DNA of 64,000 bases from Drosophila persimilis (taxonomy: Eukaryota > Arthropoda > Insecta > Diptera > Drosophilidae), in contig NW_020825298.1 of assembly GCF_003286085.1 (NCBI RefSeq), forward strand, positions 12,710,001 through 12,774,000. The letters run 5' to 3'. Below are positions 8,954 through 22,873 of this stretch, piece by piece. Position 1 is the stretch's first letter, and the number at the start of each line of letters is the position of its first letter. Below the pieces are notes generated by a model, which made no database searches, was not told where the DNA came from, and worked only from the letters and a program-made list of their open reading frames with translations. The position numbers and the translations under genes are program-made.

Positions 8954-11439
8954 CTAGTTGTTGTTGCGGGTGTAGTAGAGGACCGTGTTTCCGGGCAGCT
9001 GCCAGTGGGAGGCCTTCAGCTCGATGAGTTGCAGCAGTGTCCGACGGATGGCAGCAGCCGATTCGCCCGCATTCAAGAAGGCATCGCGCACGAGGCTCAT
9101 GAGCAGCTCCAGCTGCTGGGGCAGCTGCTGCTCCACGTCCTGGCCAATGCAGGTTAGAACATAGAACAGACACTCAACCTGGAACGAAAGAAATCCCATA
9201 TAACGATCTGATTTGTGAATCTAGGGACAGACGCACTTCTGACAGCGAGTGAATCGGCGGACGCACACAATCCTCACAGCACTTGGACAGCAGGCTGAGC
9301 AGGACCAATGGAGGAGGTGTTCCCTCGTGGTGGGTGCGCAGCTGGATTTGGCGCCGCTTCAGCTGGCAGAACATCTCCGTGAGGAAGGCCATGAAGGCTG
9401 TAAAACGTACGCGGGAAGGTGACTTCATGCCCTGGATGGCAAACAGTAGCTAAAGGAATAGATAAGTCATGGATTAAAGCTTCGGATAGTCTTCCCTTGT
9501 GTGTACCTTTTCGCGTTCCTGGTACCATTGACGGCACGTATTGAGCAACGCCTCGAGGAAGGTCTCCTTCTGCTCCCTGGCTATGATATTGAGGCATAGA
9601 CGGGAGATGGGCAAGGCGAAGCGCCGGCTCTCCACCGCCCGCTTGATGAACTGTGAAGTCAGCTCCATGAGGCAGCGCGAGTTCAGCTGATTGGGATCCT
9701 CCAGAGCGGTGTCGATCAAGGCCTGGATCTCCGGCGTGAACCCTCCAATGTCGGACATCTCGTTGCCCAGGCCCAGGCCCAGACCGGCCATGCCACGGGT
9801 CAGGGCATCAGCCGACGACAGGGACTTGGAGCGTTGCAGGGCATTGCCGTTCATATACGGATCGATAGAGCCATTGAGGTTCGGCTGATATTGCTGTCCA
9901 TAGTTCTGCTGGAACTGGTTTTGGGATGCCGAAGACTTCTGCTGGCCCCTGGGCTCTGGGGCAAACTTTACCCGATTCGTTGTCTGAAAGGGATAGAAGG
10001 GAGAGATTTTAATGAGAGATTGTGAGAGTCTATCCTCTTATCCGCCTGCTTACATGGAGTATATTGCCACTGGAGGGGGAGTTCATGAGAGGCATTTGAC
10101 TACCCGCTAGAGGACTGATTGGATGCGTCACCAAAATGGAGCGATGGTGGCTGGCCTTCATTCCGCCGGGCATGTTGCCCAGCGAGAGACCCGCCTGCCG
10201 TCTGTTCACGTTCACATTCATATTCACGTACTGGCCCAAAGAGGGGCTCTGGCCGGGGACGTTGGTGGGGAAGATTAGCGACGAACTGGAAGAATGTTGT
10301 AGATTGTAGTTTAGCTCTGCAAGAAGACGGGAAGAGGGGTAAACGATGGCATTAAAAAGGTTTTGCTTTACCGATTACTGAGGGCCTCGGTTGGCGAGCA
10401 GTTGCCCGTCATCGTGAACTCCTGGGCATTCACATTCAGTTTGTTTACACCACCTGCACCTGCACCTGCACCACCACCACCACCACCACCGATCGGAGCA
10501 GCCATTTCGCCGCGCACATCTGTGACGGAGGCATTTATACAGAGGAGGTCGGACACCAAGAGTTTATAGCATGATGATGTGAGGGGCAGGACAACATTTT
10601 GGGAGTGTGTGTGTGTGTGTGTGTGGGGGGGAGGAGTGTGTATAGAGTATGAGAAAGACATATGAAAAGAATCGAAAAGAAAGATAATGTCTCAATAAGT
10701 AATTGGTAGTCTATAAAGCTTGCAGCTGAAAGTGCGAAGCATCCGAGAAAGCAGCTGGAGAGCAGATGGCCCCCGACAAACTAACAAAGATTATGCGGTG
10801 GAAAACTCTCCTAAAAGACGTCCAGTCTGATGTAGGTTATCTATGGTATGTTCCCCGTTGATTCGCTTTATAAATGTCCCCTAAGCGAACGGAACTCAAC
10901 CGTGAATTGGCAGTCACGCGTTAATGCGTTCATCCGCGTATGGGAATGTGCTGCCAATGTAATTATGGCATTACAAATAGCCACCTCCATCTGTCAGTTG
11001 CTTGATACATCAGTTCTAGCCGGATAATATTGTAATGGATTTAACTAGCGCTACCTTGAGACAGCATAAAGCATTCTGCCAAGCAAACTAAGCAGAAAAG
11101 TGGAAACACAACAAAGAGGAAACAAATGGATTACTCACTTGGCGGTCGGTATATATCCATAGCGGGCTTGCCCCTCATCTGTCCCGACTGCTGATTTCCA
11201 GGAACATTGAAGGCCAGACTGCGCCTTTTGTTGATATTCTGGAATTGAGGGAACGCTACAGTAAGCCCCAAATCAAAGATAAGTGACAGCACCTGTTGGT
11301 TCGAAGTGCGGACAAAGCTGCGTTCTCTGGATATAACGCCGGGCATCATGGGCTGAAAGTCGGGCGACTTGCGCACCTTTCGAGCATCATTCTGTTGACT
11401 GTTCAGGCTGGCCTGTGAGTGTTCCACTTTCTCGGCCAT
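8954..11439 (-). CDS. MIF4G-domain protein (CTIF/PAIP1-like), seven coding exons
   Basis: Exons on the minus strand: 11439-11293, 11238-11139, 10519-10372, 10285-10054, 9983-9507, 9449-9237 and 9178-8954, totalling 513 aa with all phases consistent. The N-terminal half is low complexity (glycine/alanine run at about residues 90-105; Asn/Gln-rich segments). The C-terminal third is a MIF4G helical domain ([20 protein letters not shown]... [19 protein letters not shown]... [15 protein letters not shown]), ending [10 protein letters not shown] and YYTRNNN. Such proteins link the cap or poly(A) machinery to translation; in D. melanogaster I believe this is CG13124, but the partner here is unknown. 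The first intron (54 nt) is a multiple of three with no stop, so retaining it would add 18 residues. Confidence 0.85.
10462..10489. repeat. CAC-type trinucleotide run inside coding exon
   Basis: The stretch of CACCTG and CAC units encodes, on the minus strand, a Gly run followed by Ala-Gly repeats in the MIF4G protein. Length variation among individuals is likely. Confidence 0.7.
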
Positions 11440-14400
11440 TTCCGTGCTGGTTCTGGTTCTGATCTGATCTCTGATCTGTTTAGCCTAATCTTTGGTAGAT
11501 TATAGATTATCCTCTCGATAATTGATTTACAACTGGGGTTCCTTGGAATAGACCTCTAGGTTCTAGGTTTCTCAGTGTTTTTTCAGTATTTGAGTAAATT
11601 TGTACATATCACAATAGTTGATTCCTCTCTGATCTGATCCGATCCGATCCGATCCTTTCTTCTGTTCGAGTTTTTAGTTGAATTCTCTCCTTAATACAAT
11701 CTTTGCAGAGTCAGATTGCTTGGTCTGCAATGGAATGAAGAGTGGATTGTTTGCCAGATTCATTTTGCAGAAAACCCAAACCCAAACCCAAGCTCCAGCC
11801 CCAAGTCAAGCCCATAACATGTTCACCTACTCATACAATACATCAAATATCAAGATACAGAAAACTGTTTACCCAACAGCGAGAGAGAGAAAGAAGTCGC
11901 CAACTACTTGAATCTCTTGGGGCAATCTGCCAGTCTGTCCCTGTGGCTCTGGCTGTGGCAACCGGCTTTATAGATGGGCGTAGGAGTTGCATCTGGTTTG
12001 GTTTGTTGCCCAAGCCGAGCAGAGCACTTCATCTCCCCAGCAGCCATGACATCAGCCTCAAAATAATGTGAGAGATCCAAGCGCTTCTATCCTACGTATA
12101 TAACTACTATGTGAACTTGCAGCGTTAATTATTAGCCCCCAGATATACTTGTGAAGCTGAAGATTGGGATAGGAGGGGATGGATGAATCACTTACCTTTT
12201 TGTGCAAAGTATATGCTTCTTCCAATTTGTTTCGAGCTTTTGTATTTATATATATTTGTGTTCGTCGATTCGATTGCTGCTTGGCTGTTGTTGCTGTTGT
12301 TGCAGCTCTTTAGTTTTATTTCGTATAAAGATATTTATCTACTTCATAGATACGCTCTTTCTCATTCGTCTATCGTTTAATTATGCTGGACAGGCACGCG
12401 CTCAAAGTCCAGCCTCAAAGCCATAAGCCAGAAGTAATAATTCCAAAAACAGTGCCGGAGATATTCCAAATATGAATATGAATGGAGGAACCCGAGCCCG
12501 AAGTTCTTTTCTAGCTATGGATTGTCGCGCACACACACACACACAGATACAGATACAGATAAACACTTGAGCACACTCAGGGGGATCGTAATTGATTGTA
12601 TCTTTCGTGTTTGTTTGTCTGTGTGTGGGGGAGCAGCAGCTGTTTGCAGAGAGAGATGTGGATTCGAGGGATGAGTCAATGGAGTGGAGCGGGTGGTGGC
12701 CCGGCTTCTGGCTTCATTGAGTATACGCACCGTGGGACGGACAGCGTTAGTCGTCTGTGTGTTCGTCTATTTTTGGTTTGTTGCTTTGTGCTGCTCGTTC
12801 TCTGCTCTGTCTCTCTCTCTCTCTCTTTCTCGCTCACTCTCTCGGTTGCTCTGCTGTAATTGCGTTTTCCTCTAGTGTTTGTTTGGTTTTGTTCGCGTTA
12901 TTTTCGTTCGTTTCTCTTTTAAATGTAGATCGCTCGCTGTATTTTGTAGTTCTTATTCTTCGGATTACTCACATGTACGCACACAACTAGACACTACCCA
13001 CAGACACACACAAATAGAGAGGGGGAGGAATTATTAATTATTTGTATACCATTGCCACAATGAAAGTATTATGCATTTGGAATAGATCAATCATAGGATG
13101 ACTTCATCCAAAGCTACTCCAAAGAGACGATGGTTTTTCTAGAGTATTTAAAGCTTCGGTCCAACTTGCATTTGCTTTTCTTGTTACGCCTGCTCTCTCC
13201 ACGCGCGCTACCTTTCTTCTTCTATTGCCAAAAAAAAATCGCTCACATGTGCCGCTGCCATCGCATCTATATTTATACTATGTGACGGACGGATGGATGA
13301 TATATGTATTTCCACGGACATACAGACAGACGAACGGACGGAGATATATGCATGCATTTGGCGTTTCTTCCGTTTCCGCCAGAGCCAAAAGACAAAACTG
13401 GGTGTGACGTCGTCGTCATCGTCGTCTATTGGTGCGATCCGAGGCACACAGAAACACCGAGGAATCTTTTTCATTATTATTATTATTGGCCCTATATTTA
13501 TTTAGTATTTTGTGGCAATATGATTTCCGTCGTTCGCAAACTGTTTTTTTTTTGTTTTTTGTTTTCCTATTTTTAAACAGATTTTGTTGAGGCTTGCCTG
13601 AGGAGCGGCCAAAGCCGAAAAAGCGAAAGAAGGAATTTTAGACACGGCGACGGGGACGGGGACGGGGACGGGGTTTGGTATGACTATGAGTATGGGGGCT
13701 AGGGACGAGGGAAAACTTATGTACTCGGCATGAATCACATCACATAATGGCAAACGGATTTCGATTCTGATTCCGACGATTCGTTAGAGTGGAATAGAGG
13801 CGGGGACCAACCAACAGTTGGACCGCGGATGGCACATACTACTTTGTTTAATTATAGAATCTGCTGCTGCCTGCTGCCTGCTCCGATCTGCTCCGCGTAT
13901 TACTGCAATTGTTCGAGTTTTGGTTTATGTTTGGGCCACATATGTTCGTTGATCAGACTCCTCCGAATAGATACAATATATCGTCGTACACTATGGATAT
14001 GGTATTGTTATACATATATCCATCTATCGCTGTGCGTCGTGTCGGGTTGTCGGTGTGTGTTTTCGCAAGTAGTATGTTTGTATGTATGTATGTAAGATAT
14101 GTATGTGAGTAACGCGCTTAAACTAAAAAATTAAATCATCGGCCCGAGCGATCAGTTGAAGACTGAAAAACGTTGATGAATCGCCCCGCCGCACACAAAA
14201 GCCAACCAAAAGCTCTCGCTCTCTCGACGCTGCACTCTCTGGGGCGAAGCACAAGCAAAGCAGAGAACGAGAGAGCGAGAGAGTGGGGATCTCTAGGCAG
14301 GGCTGTCGAGTGACCCGTTGGATATCGGACAGTAGACACCAGTCGGGGGGTTGTTTAGTTCTCAATGCACAATAGTTCTTTTTACTTATAAGTTACAACA

Positions 14401-14738
14401 AATCGTTCAGCTTAGTAAAAAACTTAGTAAAAGAATGAAAATCAATGCGAAATGAACAATCCTAATCCACTGTATGAATCAGAGGTCTTCGGATCGATGG
14501 AAAACATTTATCTGGTCTGCCTTAGTTCACATATCATATCATGGAATTATCTTTTATGGTTAGATAGCTCCCCCTTATCGGGGGTGTGCCACATATACTC
14601 GTATAAATCTCTGGTTACATTCCATCTAGCATGCATACAGGTGAAACTATAAATTAAAAACCAACTATTGATTGCTTAAACTATGAAAAAATTATGGATT
14701 ATGGTTTATGGATTGTGTGGATTGGGCGGGGAGGGTAA
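11440..14738. other. Gene-poor, repeat-rich upstream region of the MIF4G gene and 3' flank of Etl1
   Basis: No coding region is supported. Simple sequences are dense: GATCC repeats (about 11635-11656), CA and GATACA runs (12530-12560), a CT tract (12811-12845), TATG units (14075-14105) and a GGGGAC repeat (13652-13673). The region most likely holds 5' UTR exons, introns and enhancers of the MIF4G gene on the minus strand and, at its right end, the 3' UTR of Etl1. I could not place exon borders. Confidence 0.5.
13652..13673 (+). repeat. GGGGAC repeat, predicted G-quadruplex
   Basis: Four consecutive GGGG tracts are separated by two-base AC loops, the ideal spacing for a very stable parallel G-quadruplex. 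It lies in the upstream region of the MIF4G gene, on the strand that would be its template. Confidence 0.75.
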
Positions 14739-17700
14739 CTACTTTGTGGGAGTGGCCAGAGAGTTGTTAAGTGAGTTGGATAACTGCTCCTCCTGGTCCT
14801 TGTCGAGGCCCAGGGCCATGGTTAGGAGTTTGACGACGCACCGCTGCTCGTGTACCTCGCCCTCGCCCTTCTCGGTGGAGGTGATCTCCTTCTCTAGCTT
14901 TAGCTTCTCTTCGGCGGCCATCAGGATGCCCTCCTCGATGGTGCTCTCCGCCACCAGGCGGTAGATAGTGACTGGCCGCTGCTGGCCCATGCGATGACAC
15001 CGATCTTCGGCCTGCTTGTCGTTGTACGGATTGAAGTCAATGTCGTGGATGATGCAGGTGTCGGCAGCCGTCAGGTTGATGCCCACGCCGCCGGCCTTTG
15101 TGGATAGCAGAAACACAAAGATATTGTCATCCACATTGAAGTCCGTGATGAGATCCTGTCGCTCCTTCACGGCGGTGGCGCCGTCCAGGCGGCAGAACCC
15201 ATGCTTTCGTATGCGCATATACTCCTCCACAATGTCCAACATCATGGTGAACTGGCTGAAGAGCAGCACCCGGTGTCCCTCCTCCTTCAGTTTCGGCAGC
15301 AGGGTGTCCAGGAACTCGAATTTACCCGAATCGCATATCAGTTCATCCGGTATCCTTACGTCGGTCATTTCCTTTAGTAAACAACAAAGGATGTTAGCTT
15401 TAAAGGGGATAGTTCTCTCTCTGGAGCACACTTACATGCTTGTTGCAAAGCTGATAGACCTGGAAGTCGGACATGATGGCCAGTTCCTCGAAAATGTACT
15501 GCTCGTTGGTCTTTTTGTAGGTTGTGGCGCGTGCCAGGCGCTTGGAGAAGCCGCGCAGATGCTCGTCGGTAAAGTAGTGGCGCATCAGCAGCGGATGATT
15601 GGCACAGCGACGCATCTCCATCATGATGGTGATGCCAGCCCGATCGCCGCCACTGCACACGACGCCTTTGTTATTGGAATAATAGTCGACCACCTCGTGG
15701 TAGTACTCTCTCTGTTTGCTGCTCATCGGGACTTTTTCCTTTAAACATAACGGCATGATAATTGTGGGACGTAAGATTTTCAACTATTCCGCTTACCACA
15801 AAGCTTTGCTTCTTGGGCAGGTGTTTTAGGACATCTTTCTTGAGGCGCCTGAGTACAAAGGGCTTCATGATGCGCTTGGCCCGCTGTATTTGTGTTTCCT
15901 GAAACTGGGACACCTCCTCCTGGTCGCCGTCGGTCTTGTTCTTCTGCAAAAGGGAAACCAAAAACCTCTTTAGCTCGATATGCACATGAAAGAAGGCTCG
16001 ACCGGGTCTTGCCTTGACAAACAACGATTTGATATCCTCGATGCTCTTCGCGAAGAACTTGGGCATCACGAAGCACAGCAGGGAGATCAGCTCCAGCAGG
16101 TTGTTCTGCAGGGGTGTGCCGGTTAGCAGGATGCGCATTCGGGCGTTGATGGTTATGAGGTTGGCATACCGCTGCGTGGTCATGTTCTTCAGCATGTGCG
16201 CCTCATCGAAGATGACGTAGTCCAGCTTGCACACCCGGAACATTTTCCTCTCCTCGGGCGTGGAGCCAACGATATGGTAGCTGCGATAAGAAGCGAGCAA
16301 TCATGAAACGGATGAAACGTTGAAGGGAGGTGTTGCTACTCACGTTGTCAGCAGTACATCGAAGCCTGTGAAGCCGTCCTTGGCATACCGTCCACGCATC
16401 CTCCTGCGCTCGTCCTGCGAGCCATGATACTTCTCTACCACCAGAGTGGGACACCATCGCGCGATCTCGGCCTCCCAGTTGTCCAGAGTAGAGGAGGGGA
16501 CTACAATCAGGTGGGCTGCTTTGCTGAGACCTTTCTCCTTTAGGTAGGCCAGAAAGGCAATCACCTGTATGGTCTTGCCCAGACCCATTTCGTCGGCCAG
16601 GATGCCGTTCATCTCTTGTTTGTGCATCACAGTGAGCCAATTGAGGCCTATTATCTGATAGTCGGCCAACTGCATTCTGCAATTAATATGATATTAAAGA
16701 GAGTATTTTCCATGATTGTACTGGACATGACTTACCCGCTGGTCAGCATCTTGGGCTGGTCCACGATACCGCCACCATTGGAGATGGCCTTCTCCAGACG
16801 CGACACCATATTGTTGCACTTGTTCAAGATTGTAGCGACCGTGTTCTGCTTGTTGATCAGATCCTGGGCATAGTTCAGCAGATCGCCCGACATCCGAATG
16901 CTCTCCAGCTTCTTGCGCAGCCCCGCCCAGTCACCGAATGGCCGCTGCTCAATGATCAGAGTCGCCTTCTTCTCGGAGAGCGTCTTCACCGACTGCAGCT
17001 CCACGATGGTAGCCTCGTTCATGAACTGGAACACCTTCTTGCGCTGGCCAGTCATCTTGGTGGCCATCTCGGAGTCGCTGTCATCACTGTCGTACACTTG
17101 ATCCTTGGACTGCTTGACGTCTTCATCGTCCGAGCATTCGCCGTCCGAGTAGGCCCTGCTGGAATGTGAGCTTGGCTGCAGTTTAGGCTTGACCAAGGGA
17201 CCATTTTGCCCCTTCGGCTTGCAGTGCTCTCTCAGATAGCGTATGGAGGCTGCCACATCCCAGTTCGAGCGCGAAAGCGACTCCTGAACGGCCTGAAATA
17301 ACGGGGAAAGTGGAAAATTCTTACACCGGGCTCAAAAAATAAATCGATATCGATATCTTCGATCCCCTTTGCGACGCCCCTGTACGCGACAGCTGTTTTG
17401 GAACGCCGGCCCTGAACATCGCCATGTTCCGCGCGCACATACATATGTATGTACCAGTAGAGGACGCTCGTGTTCCCCCTGCCCCGCGCCAGATTTTGAC
17501 CTGTTCTGTTCATGAACGTACCATTGTATCATACTGCGGCGATATTTTCGCAGCTGCCATGTAGCGTTCCTCCTTTTCTTTTACTGTCAGCTCCAGCTTG
17601 GTCTTCTTCGTCACATGGCTGTCGGCACCGTCGCTGTCACTGTCTGCCATCACCTGGATTCGTTTCTTGCCAGGAACTCTCTCTGTAAAGGGTTGCCACA

Positions 17701-17841
17701 ATTACAAACACCGTAGCATGAAATGTCAATAACTCTGTTACCAGTTTTAGCCTGGCCTGAGGAGACGGCTGTATTTTTATTGATGCGAAACTGTCGCAAA
17801 TCACTCAAACTCGATTTGGTAGGTGATGAGCTGTCTGACAT
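14739..17841 (-). CDS. Etl1: SMARCAD1/Fun30-type SNF2 chromatin remodeller
   Basis: Fun30/SMARCAD1 ATPases slide or exchange nucleosomes during DNA end resection and heterochromatin copying. Minus-strand exons: 17841-17742, 17682-17522, 17292-16736, 16676-16344, 16280-16013, 15943-15797, 15738-15436 and 15371-14739, totalling 833 aa. An N-terminal acidic/serine-rich part holds a CUE-like segment (AVQESLSRSNWDVAASIRYL, about 88-107). The ATPase shows DEMGLGKT (motif I), DEAH (motif II), LTGTPLQNN (motif III) and, in the second RecA lobe, LLFSQF, LSTKAGGVGINL and DRCHRMGQQRPV. The junction at 16013/15943 has a GC donor (AAG|gcaaga) or a weak GT six bases earlier; the 69-nt insert is in frame and stop-free, so it could also be retained. 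It shares a promoter region with Srp54. Confidence 0.94.
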
Positions 17842-18205
17842 CTTTGGGCAAGGCTGGGCTAACTGACAGCTTGTTTACTTTTTTAGTCACAATTATTTGT
17901 GCCTAAATACAAGATTGACATATATGCGAAAACGATTTCCCTACACCTTTGCCTCTTTGCGTTTACACGGAGAACAGAGCCTAGGAGTATGAGGAACACC
18001 GATCCGATAGTCACGAGTACGGCAGGCCGATACGTTATATCGATGCAGATGGCGTGCGTAACGTGCAACCCTGTTGTGGCAATCGATTCTGTGTGACGCG
18101 CTTGCAACCCTTGCATTTTTTCGCTTGCTTGTAGGTTAATTGAAAGTATTTTTCTTGCAAATAAAACGTTTTTTGAGCTGAGAGCGCACCAGCAAACTGG
18201 CGACA
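17842..18205. promoter_or_regulatory. Divergent promoter Etl1 / Srp54
   Basis: The two start codons are 364 bp apart. An ATCGAT lies near 18038. No TATA box is visible for either gene, as expected for housekeeping promoters. Inside the first large Etl1 intron there is a further ATCGATATCGATAT (about 17342-17355). Confidence 0.5.
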
Positions 18206-19753
18206 ATGGCGGGCGGCAACACTCCGCGTGTTATACAGGTGACCAACATTGCGCCGCAGGCCACCAAGGACCAGATGCAAACGCTGTTCGGCAACATCGG
18301 CAAAATTGAGGAGATCCGGCTTTATCCCACCATCCGCGATGTCTCGTGTCCCGTGCAGTCGCGCATCTGCTATGTGAAGTACACGGAAACGACTAGTGTT
18401 CCTGTGGCCCAGCATCTCACCAACACGGTATTCATTGATCGCGCCCTGATTGTCATCCCCGTGCTGGCCATTCCCGAGGAGTACCGCGCTCTGGAGATGC
18501 TCAAGAACGGCACAATAGTGCCGGGCCTGCAGAAGCCGGACTCGAAACTGCCTCCCGAGGTGATCAATCGCATAGAGGGGCAGCTGCCGCAACAGGTTAT
18601 CAAGACCTATGACCCCAAGCTGGTGGAGTTCAATCTACCAGAGTATCCGGCTCTGCCGTCGTTCTATGATGCTCGCAAGATCGAGGAGATCCGGCGAACC
18701 ATTATTGTGTGCGATGTGAAGAACGAGTGGCGCCTGGACGACCTAATGGAGTGCTTCCAGCGTGCTGGTGAAGTGAAATATGCGCGCTGGGCCGAGAAGG
18801 ACATCAAGACATACTGCATGATCGAATTCTGTGAGCAGACCAGCATCATCCACGCCCTACGCATGCAGGGCCAGGAATTCAAGGGCGGCTATCTGAGTGT
18901 TTACCATTCGACATACTGTATCACCAAGCCAGAGGCCAAGTCCAACGAGGCCGCCCAGGCGGAGATCGAGGAGGCCATGACCATTGTGAAGGAGGCGCAG
19001 AGTATGATATCGGCCGCTATTGATCCAGTGATCGGCATGCTGGCCAAGGACAAGCGACGTCGGTCCCGCTCCCGTTCGCGCTCTCGGGATCGCCGCACCA
19101 GCCGCTCTCGCTCGCATCGGTCGACGTCCCGGAGACGCTCACGTCGCTCTGGCTCCAGGGAGCGACGCAGTGGTTCGCGTTCTAGGCGCTCTCGCTCTAG
19201 AGGAAAGCACTCGTCACGTTCGCGAAGCAAGCGGTCCAGATCCCGTCACCGTCGCAGCACCTCCCGTTCGCGTAGGTCACGCTCCCGCGGGGGCAAACCA
19301 TCAAGGGCGCGCGGCAAGCGCTCTAGGTCCCGTCATCGTAGCAGCACCTCACGCTCCCGGCGTTCCCGTTCGCATGGGGCCGGTGGCAGCACCAGCAGCA
19401 AACGCTCTCGTTCTCGCGAGCGCAGCAAGAAGTCGCACCGTGAGAAGCGCTCCTCCCGTTCGCCCAGGTCGCGCAGCAAACGCAGCTCGCCCTCGCCACC
19501 ACCGGTGATCGCCCTAAGCAGCAAGTCCCGTACAAGCCGCAGTAAAGATGTGTCCACTGTTGTCGCAAAGACTGCCTCTTCGGTCGTCCGGCGGCGGGAA
19601 CGCTCTCGCACACCCGAGGCACCAGGACGCAAACTGAAGGTCATCTCCGAAGATATAGAGTTGAAGAGCTCGCGCTCCAGCGCCGATTCCAAGTCGCGCA
19701 AATCGGTGAGCGTCGAGAAGTCGGACAACATGGATATATCCAACTCCCCCTAG
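18206..19753 (+). CDS. Srp54: SR-related splicing regulator Srp54 (SREK1 homolog)
   Basis: Fly Srp54, like vertebrate SREK1/p54, binds polypyrimidine tracts and modulates 3' splice-site choice in the nucleus. One exon encodes 515 aa. The first RRM spans residues about 7-90 (RVIQVTNIAPQATKDQMQTL... RICYVKYTET). A second RRM-like domain spans about 165-240 (RTIIVCDVKNEWRLDDLMEC... TYCMIEFCEQTSIIHALRMQ). From residue about 282 the protein is a long arginine-serine domain with repeated RSRSRS and RRSRSR, then a short acidic/serine tail ending MDISNSP. The start MAGGNTPRVIQVTN matches the family N-terminus. The high GC and repetitive RS codons create several long antisense frames that are not genes. 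Confidence 0.96.
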   Translation: MAGGNTPRVIQVTNIAPQATKDQMQTLFGNIGKIEEIRLYPTIRDVSCPVQSRICYVKYTETTSVPVAQHLTNTVFIDRALIVIPVLAIPEEYRALEMLKNGTIVPGLQKPDSKLPPEVINRIEGQLPQQVIKTYDPKLVEFNLPEYPALPSFYDARKIEEIRRTIIVCDVKNEWRLDDLMECFQRAGEVKYARWAEKDIKTYCMIEFCEQTSIIHALRMQGQEFKGGYLSVYHSTYCITKPEAKSNEAAQAEIEEAMTIVKEAQSMISAAIDPVIGMLAKDKRRRSRSRSRSRDRRTSRSRSHRSTSRRRSRRSGSRERRSGSRSRRSRSRGKHSSRSRSKRSRSRHRRSTSRSRRSRSRGGKPSRARGKRSRSRHRSSTSRSRRSRSHGAGGSTSSKRSRSRERSKKSHREKRSSRSPRSRSKRSSPSPPPVIALSSKSRTSRSKDVSTVVAKTASSVVRRRERSRTPEAPGRKLKVISEDIELKSSRSSADSKSRKSVSVEKSDNMDISNSP

Positions 19754-20238
19754 AGCCTAGATATATGGATCGCACACTAATGCATATAAAGTACACACTT
19801 AAGTAATGTAATCCCCAATAATATGATGTCAAGTATGAGATTCCTCCTTTCTACACTTTCTGTCCTAGTTTCCATCAAGTATAAAGTCAAATTTAGAACT
19901 GCAGAAGTACGTATTGTATCCTCACTCGAGAGCAGTCATTGAAAATACATATTAAGCTTCTAAGATCAATATTTCCACCCATTGTTTCATTTGAGGGAAT
20001 TTCTTTCAGTGCATGGCACAGCTGAGGAAAGACTTGTTTGTCGGCTGCAGCAAAGCTTTGCGCCATAAAATGGAAACTGCGAAGCTCTGAAAGCTTTTTC
20101 TCCGCAGTAATATGCCAGCGACGGAGCGTCCGAATTAAACAGAAGTCGAAAGTTGTCCCCTCCAAACGGTTGTCGTCAGCGTCTCAAGTTCTGTATAACC
20201 TGCATTTGATAAAGAATTAAAAGTGAAATCCATACAAG
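19754..20238. other. 3' UTR of Srp54 and promoter of yip2
   Basis: No gene is visible in this 485-bp spacer. The Srp54 3' UTR presumably ends in the first 200 bp, and the yip2 leader lies just before 20239. Confidence 0.5.
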
Positions 20239-21879
<1,641 letters not shown>

Positions 21880-22234
21880 ATTGGATTGTCCAGCTAGAGC
21901 TGACTCCTTTCCGCATTTACGATTAAATTAGTACTGAAAATTTTCGCTAAAGAGAAACCCCTTTAACTAGTAATAAAGAAATTATTTTATCTTTACAATT
22001 TATTAAATCTTTTGCGAATGGAAGTTGATTAGCTTTCTACAAGAAAGACAACAATTGCATCTTCATGCTATAAAATTTCTATGTTCATTGCTGGAAATGC
22101 TTATCGGACGACTGATGGATGATATGTCTCAGCCGATGTACGAGTTTTTGATGAACGGAATTCTCGCCCGCTGTTTAGGGTAGGGAATCAATCTCTTAAA
22201 GGGCCTAACATTACGAGTAGATGACGAAATTTGT
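21880..22234. other. Convergent 3' flanks of yip2 and TRAP gamma
   Basis: No coding signal. aataaa on the plus strand near 21971 serves yip2; the right part should hold the 3' UTR of TRAP gamma. Confidence 0.5.
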
Positions 22235-22873
22235 TCAGTTCACTTGGGCGCTGGTGGAGAAGAGCGCCAGGGCTCCGCTGGCGAGGCCAACGGAGAAAAT
22301 GTAGTTCACAAACGGCGTCGAGTTCTTCAGCAGGAAGAAGCTGATGAAGATGATGACGGCCAGGTAGATGGAATTGTTGTAGAAAATCGAAAAGGTGGTG
22401 GCCTCGTAGTCGGCGACCTCGTTCTTCTTCCAGAGGATGCGCTCGTCCTTCTCCTTGCGGGTGACCTTCTTGTCGTCGCCCAGCTGGCGGTTCACCTCGC
22501 GGGTAACAGCGTCCTCGCGACGTCCGGCGATCTTGTGCTTCAGCTGGAACTTAATGTTCTTGTAGGCAGTGGCCATCAGATAAGTGCTAGCGGCGGTCAC
22601 CAACACGAACAGAATGGAGCTGGGCCACAGATCCATGTTGTGTATGCGCCAGAAGAGCCCTGCAAAGCACAAATTTCATTCATAAAGGTCGGCCCCAAAA
22701 ATCAACAACGTGTCACTTTACTCACAGATGGGCACCGCGGACACGATAAAGGCATTGCCGTAGAACAGGGCCGAGGACTTTGTGCTCACATTGCGGCTGA
22801 AATCCTGCAGCAGAAGCTCTTCCTCCTTGGTGAAGCCAGAAGACTGCACTTTTTGTTGCTTGCCAGAGCCCAT
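22235..22873 (-). CDS. SSR3: Translocon-associated protein gamma (SSR3)
   Basis: TRAP gamma is one of four TRAP subunits bound to the Sec61 translocon in the ER membrane. Exon 1 is 22873-22726 and exon 2 is 22659-22235, with a 66-nt intron; the protein is 190 aa (human 185). Four hydrophobic segments are visible (about residues 29-48 in exon 1, then [35 protein letters not shown] and [18 protein letters not shown]), with a charged cytosolic loop rich in Lys/Arg/Glu between the second and third. The motif [21 protein letters not shown] matches the family N-terminus. A 223-codon antisense frame covers it and is an artefact of codon bias. Confidence 0.94.

Noticed and set aside
12596-12990. Overlapping frames rich in Leu/Ser/Phe near the CT tract
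   Set aside because: Translations of simple repeats, not genes.
18857-19743. Minus-strand frames opposite the Srp54 RS domain
   Set aside because: Arg/Ser repeat codons give open antisense frames of Arg/Glu-rich nonsense.
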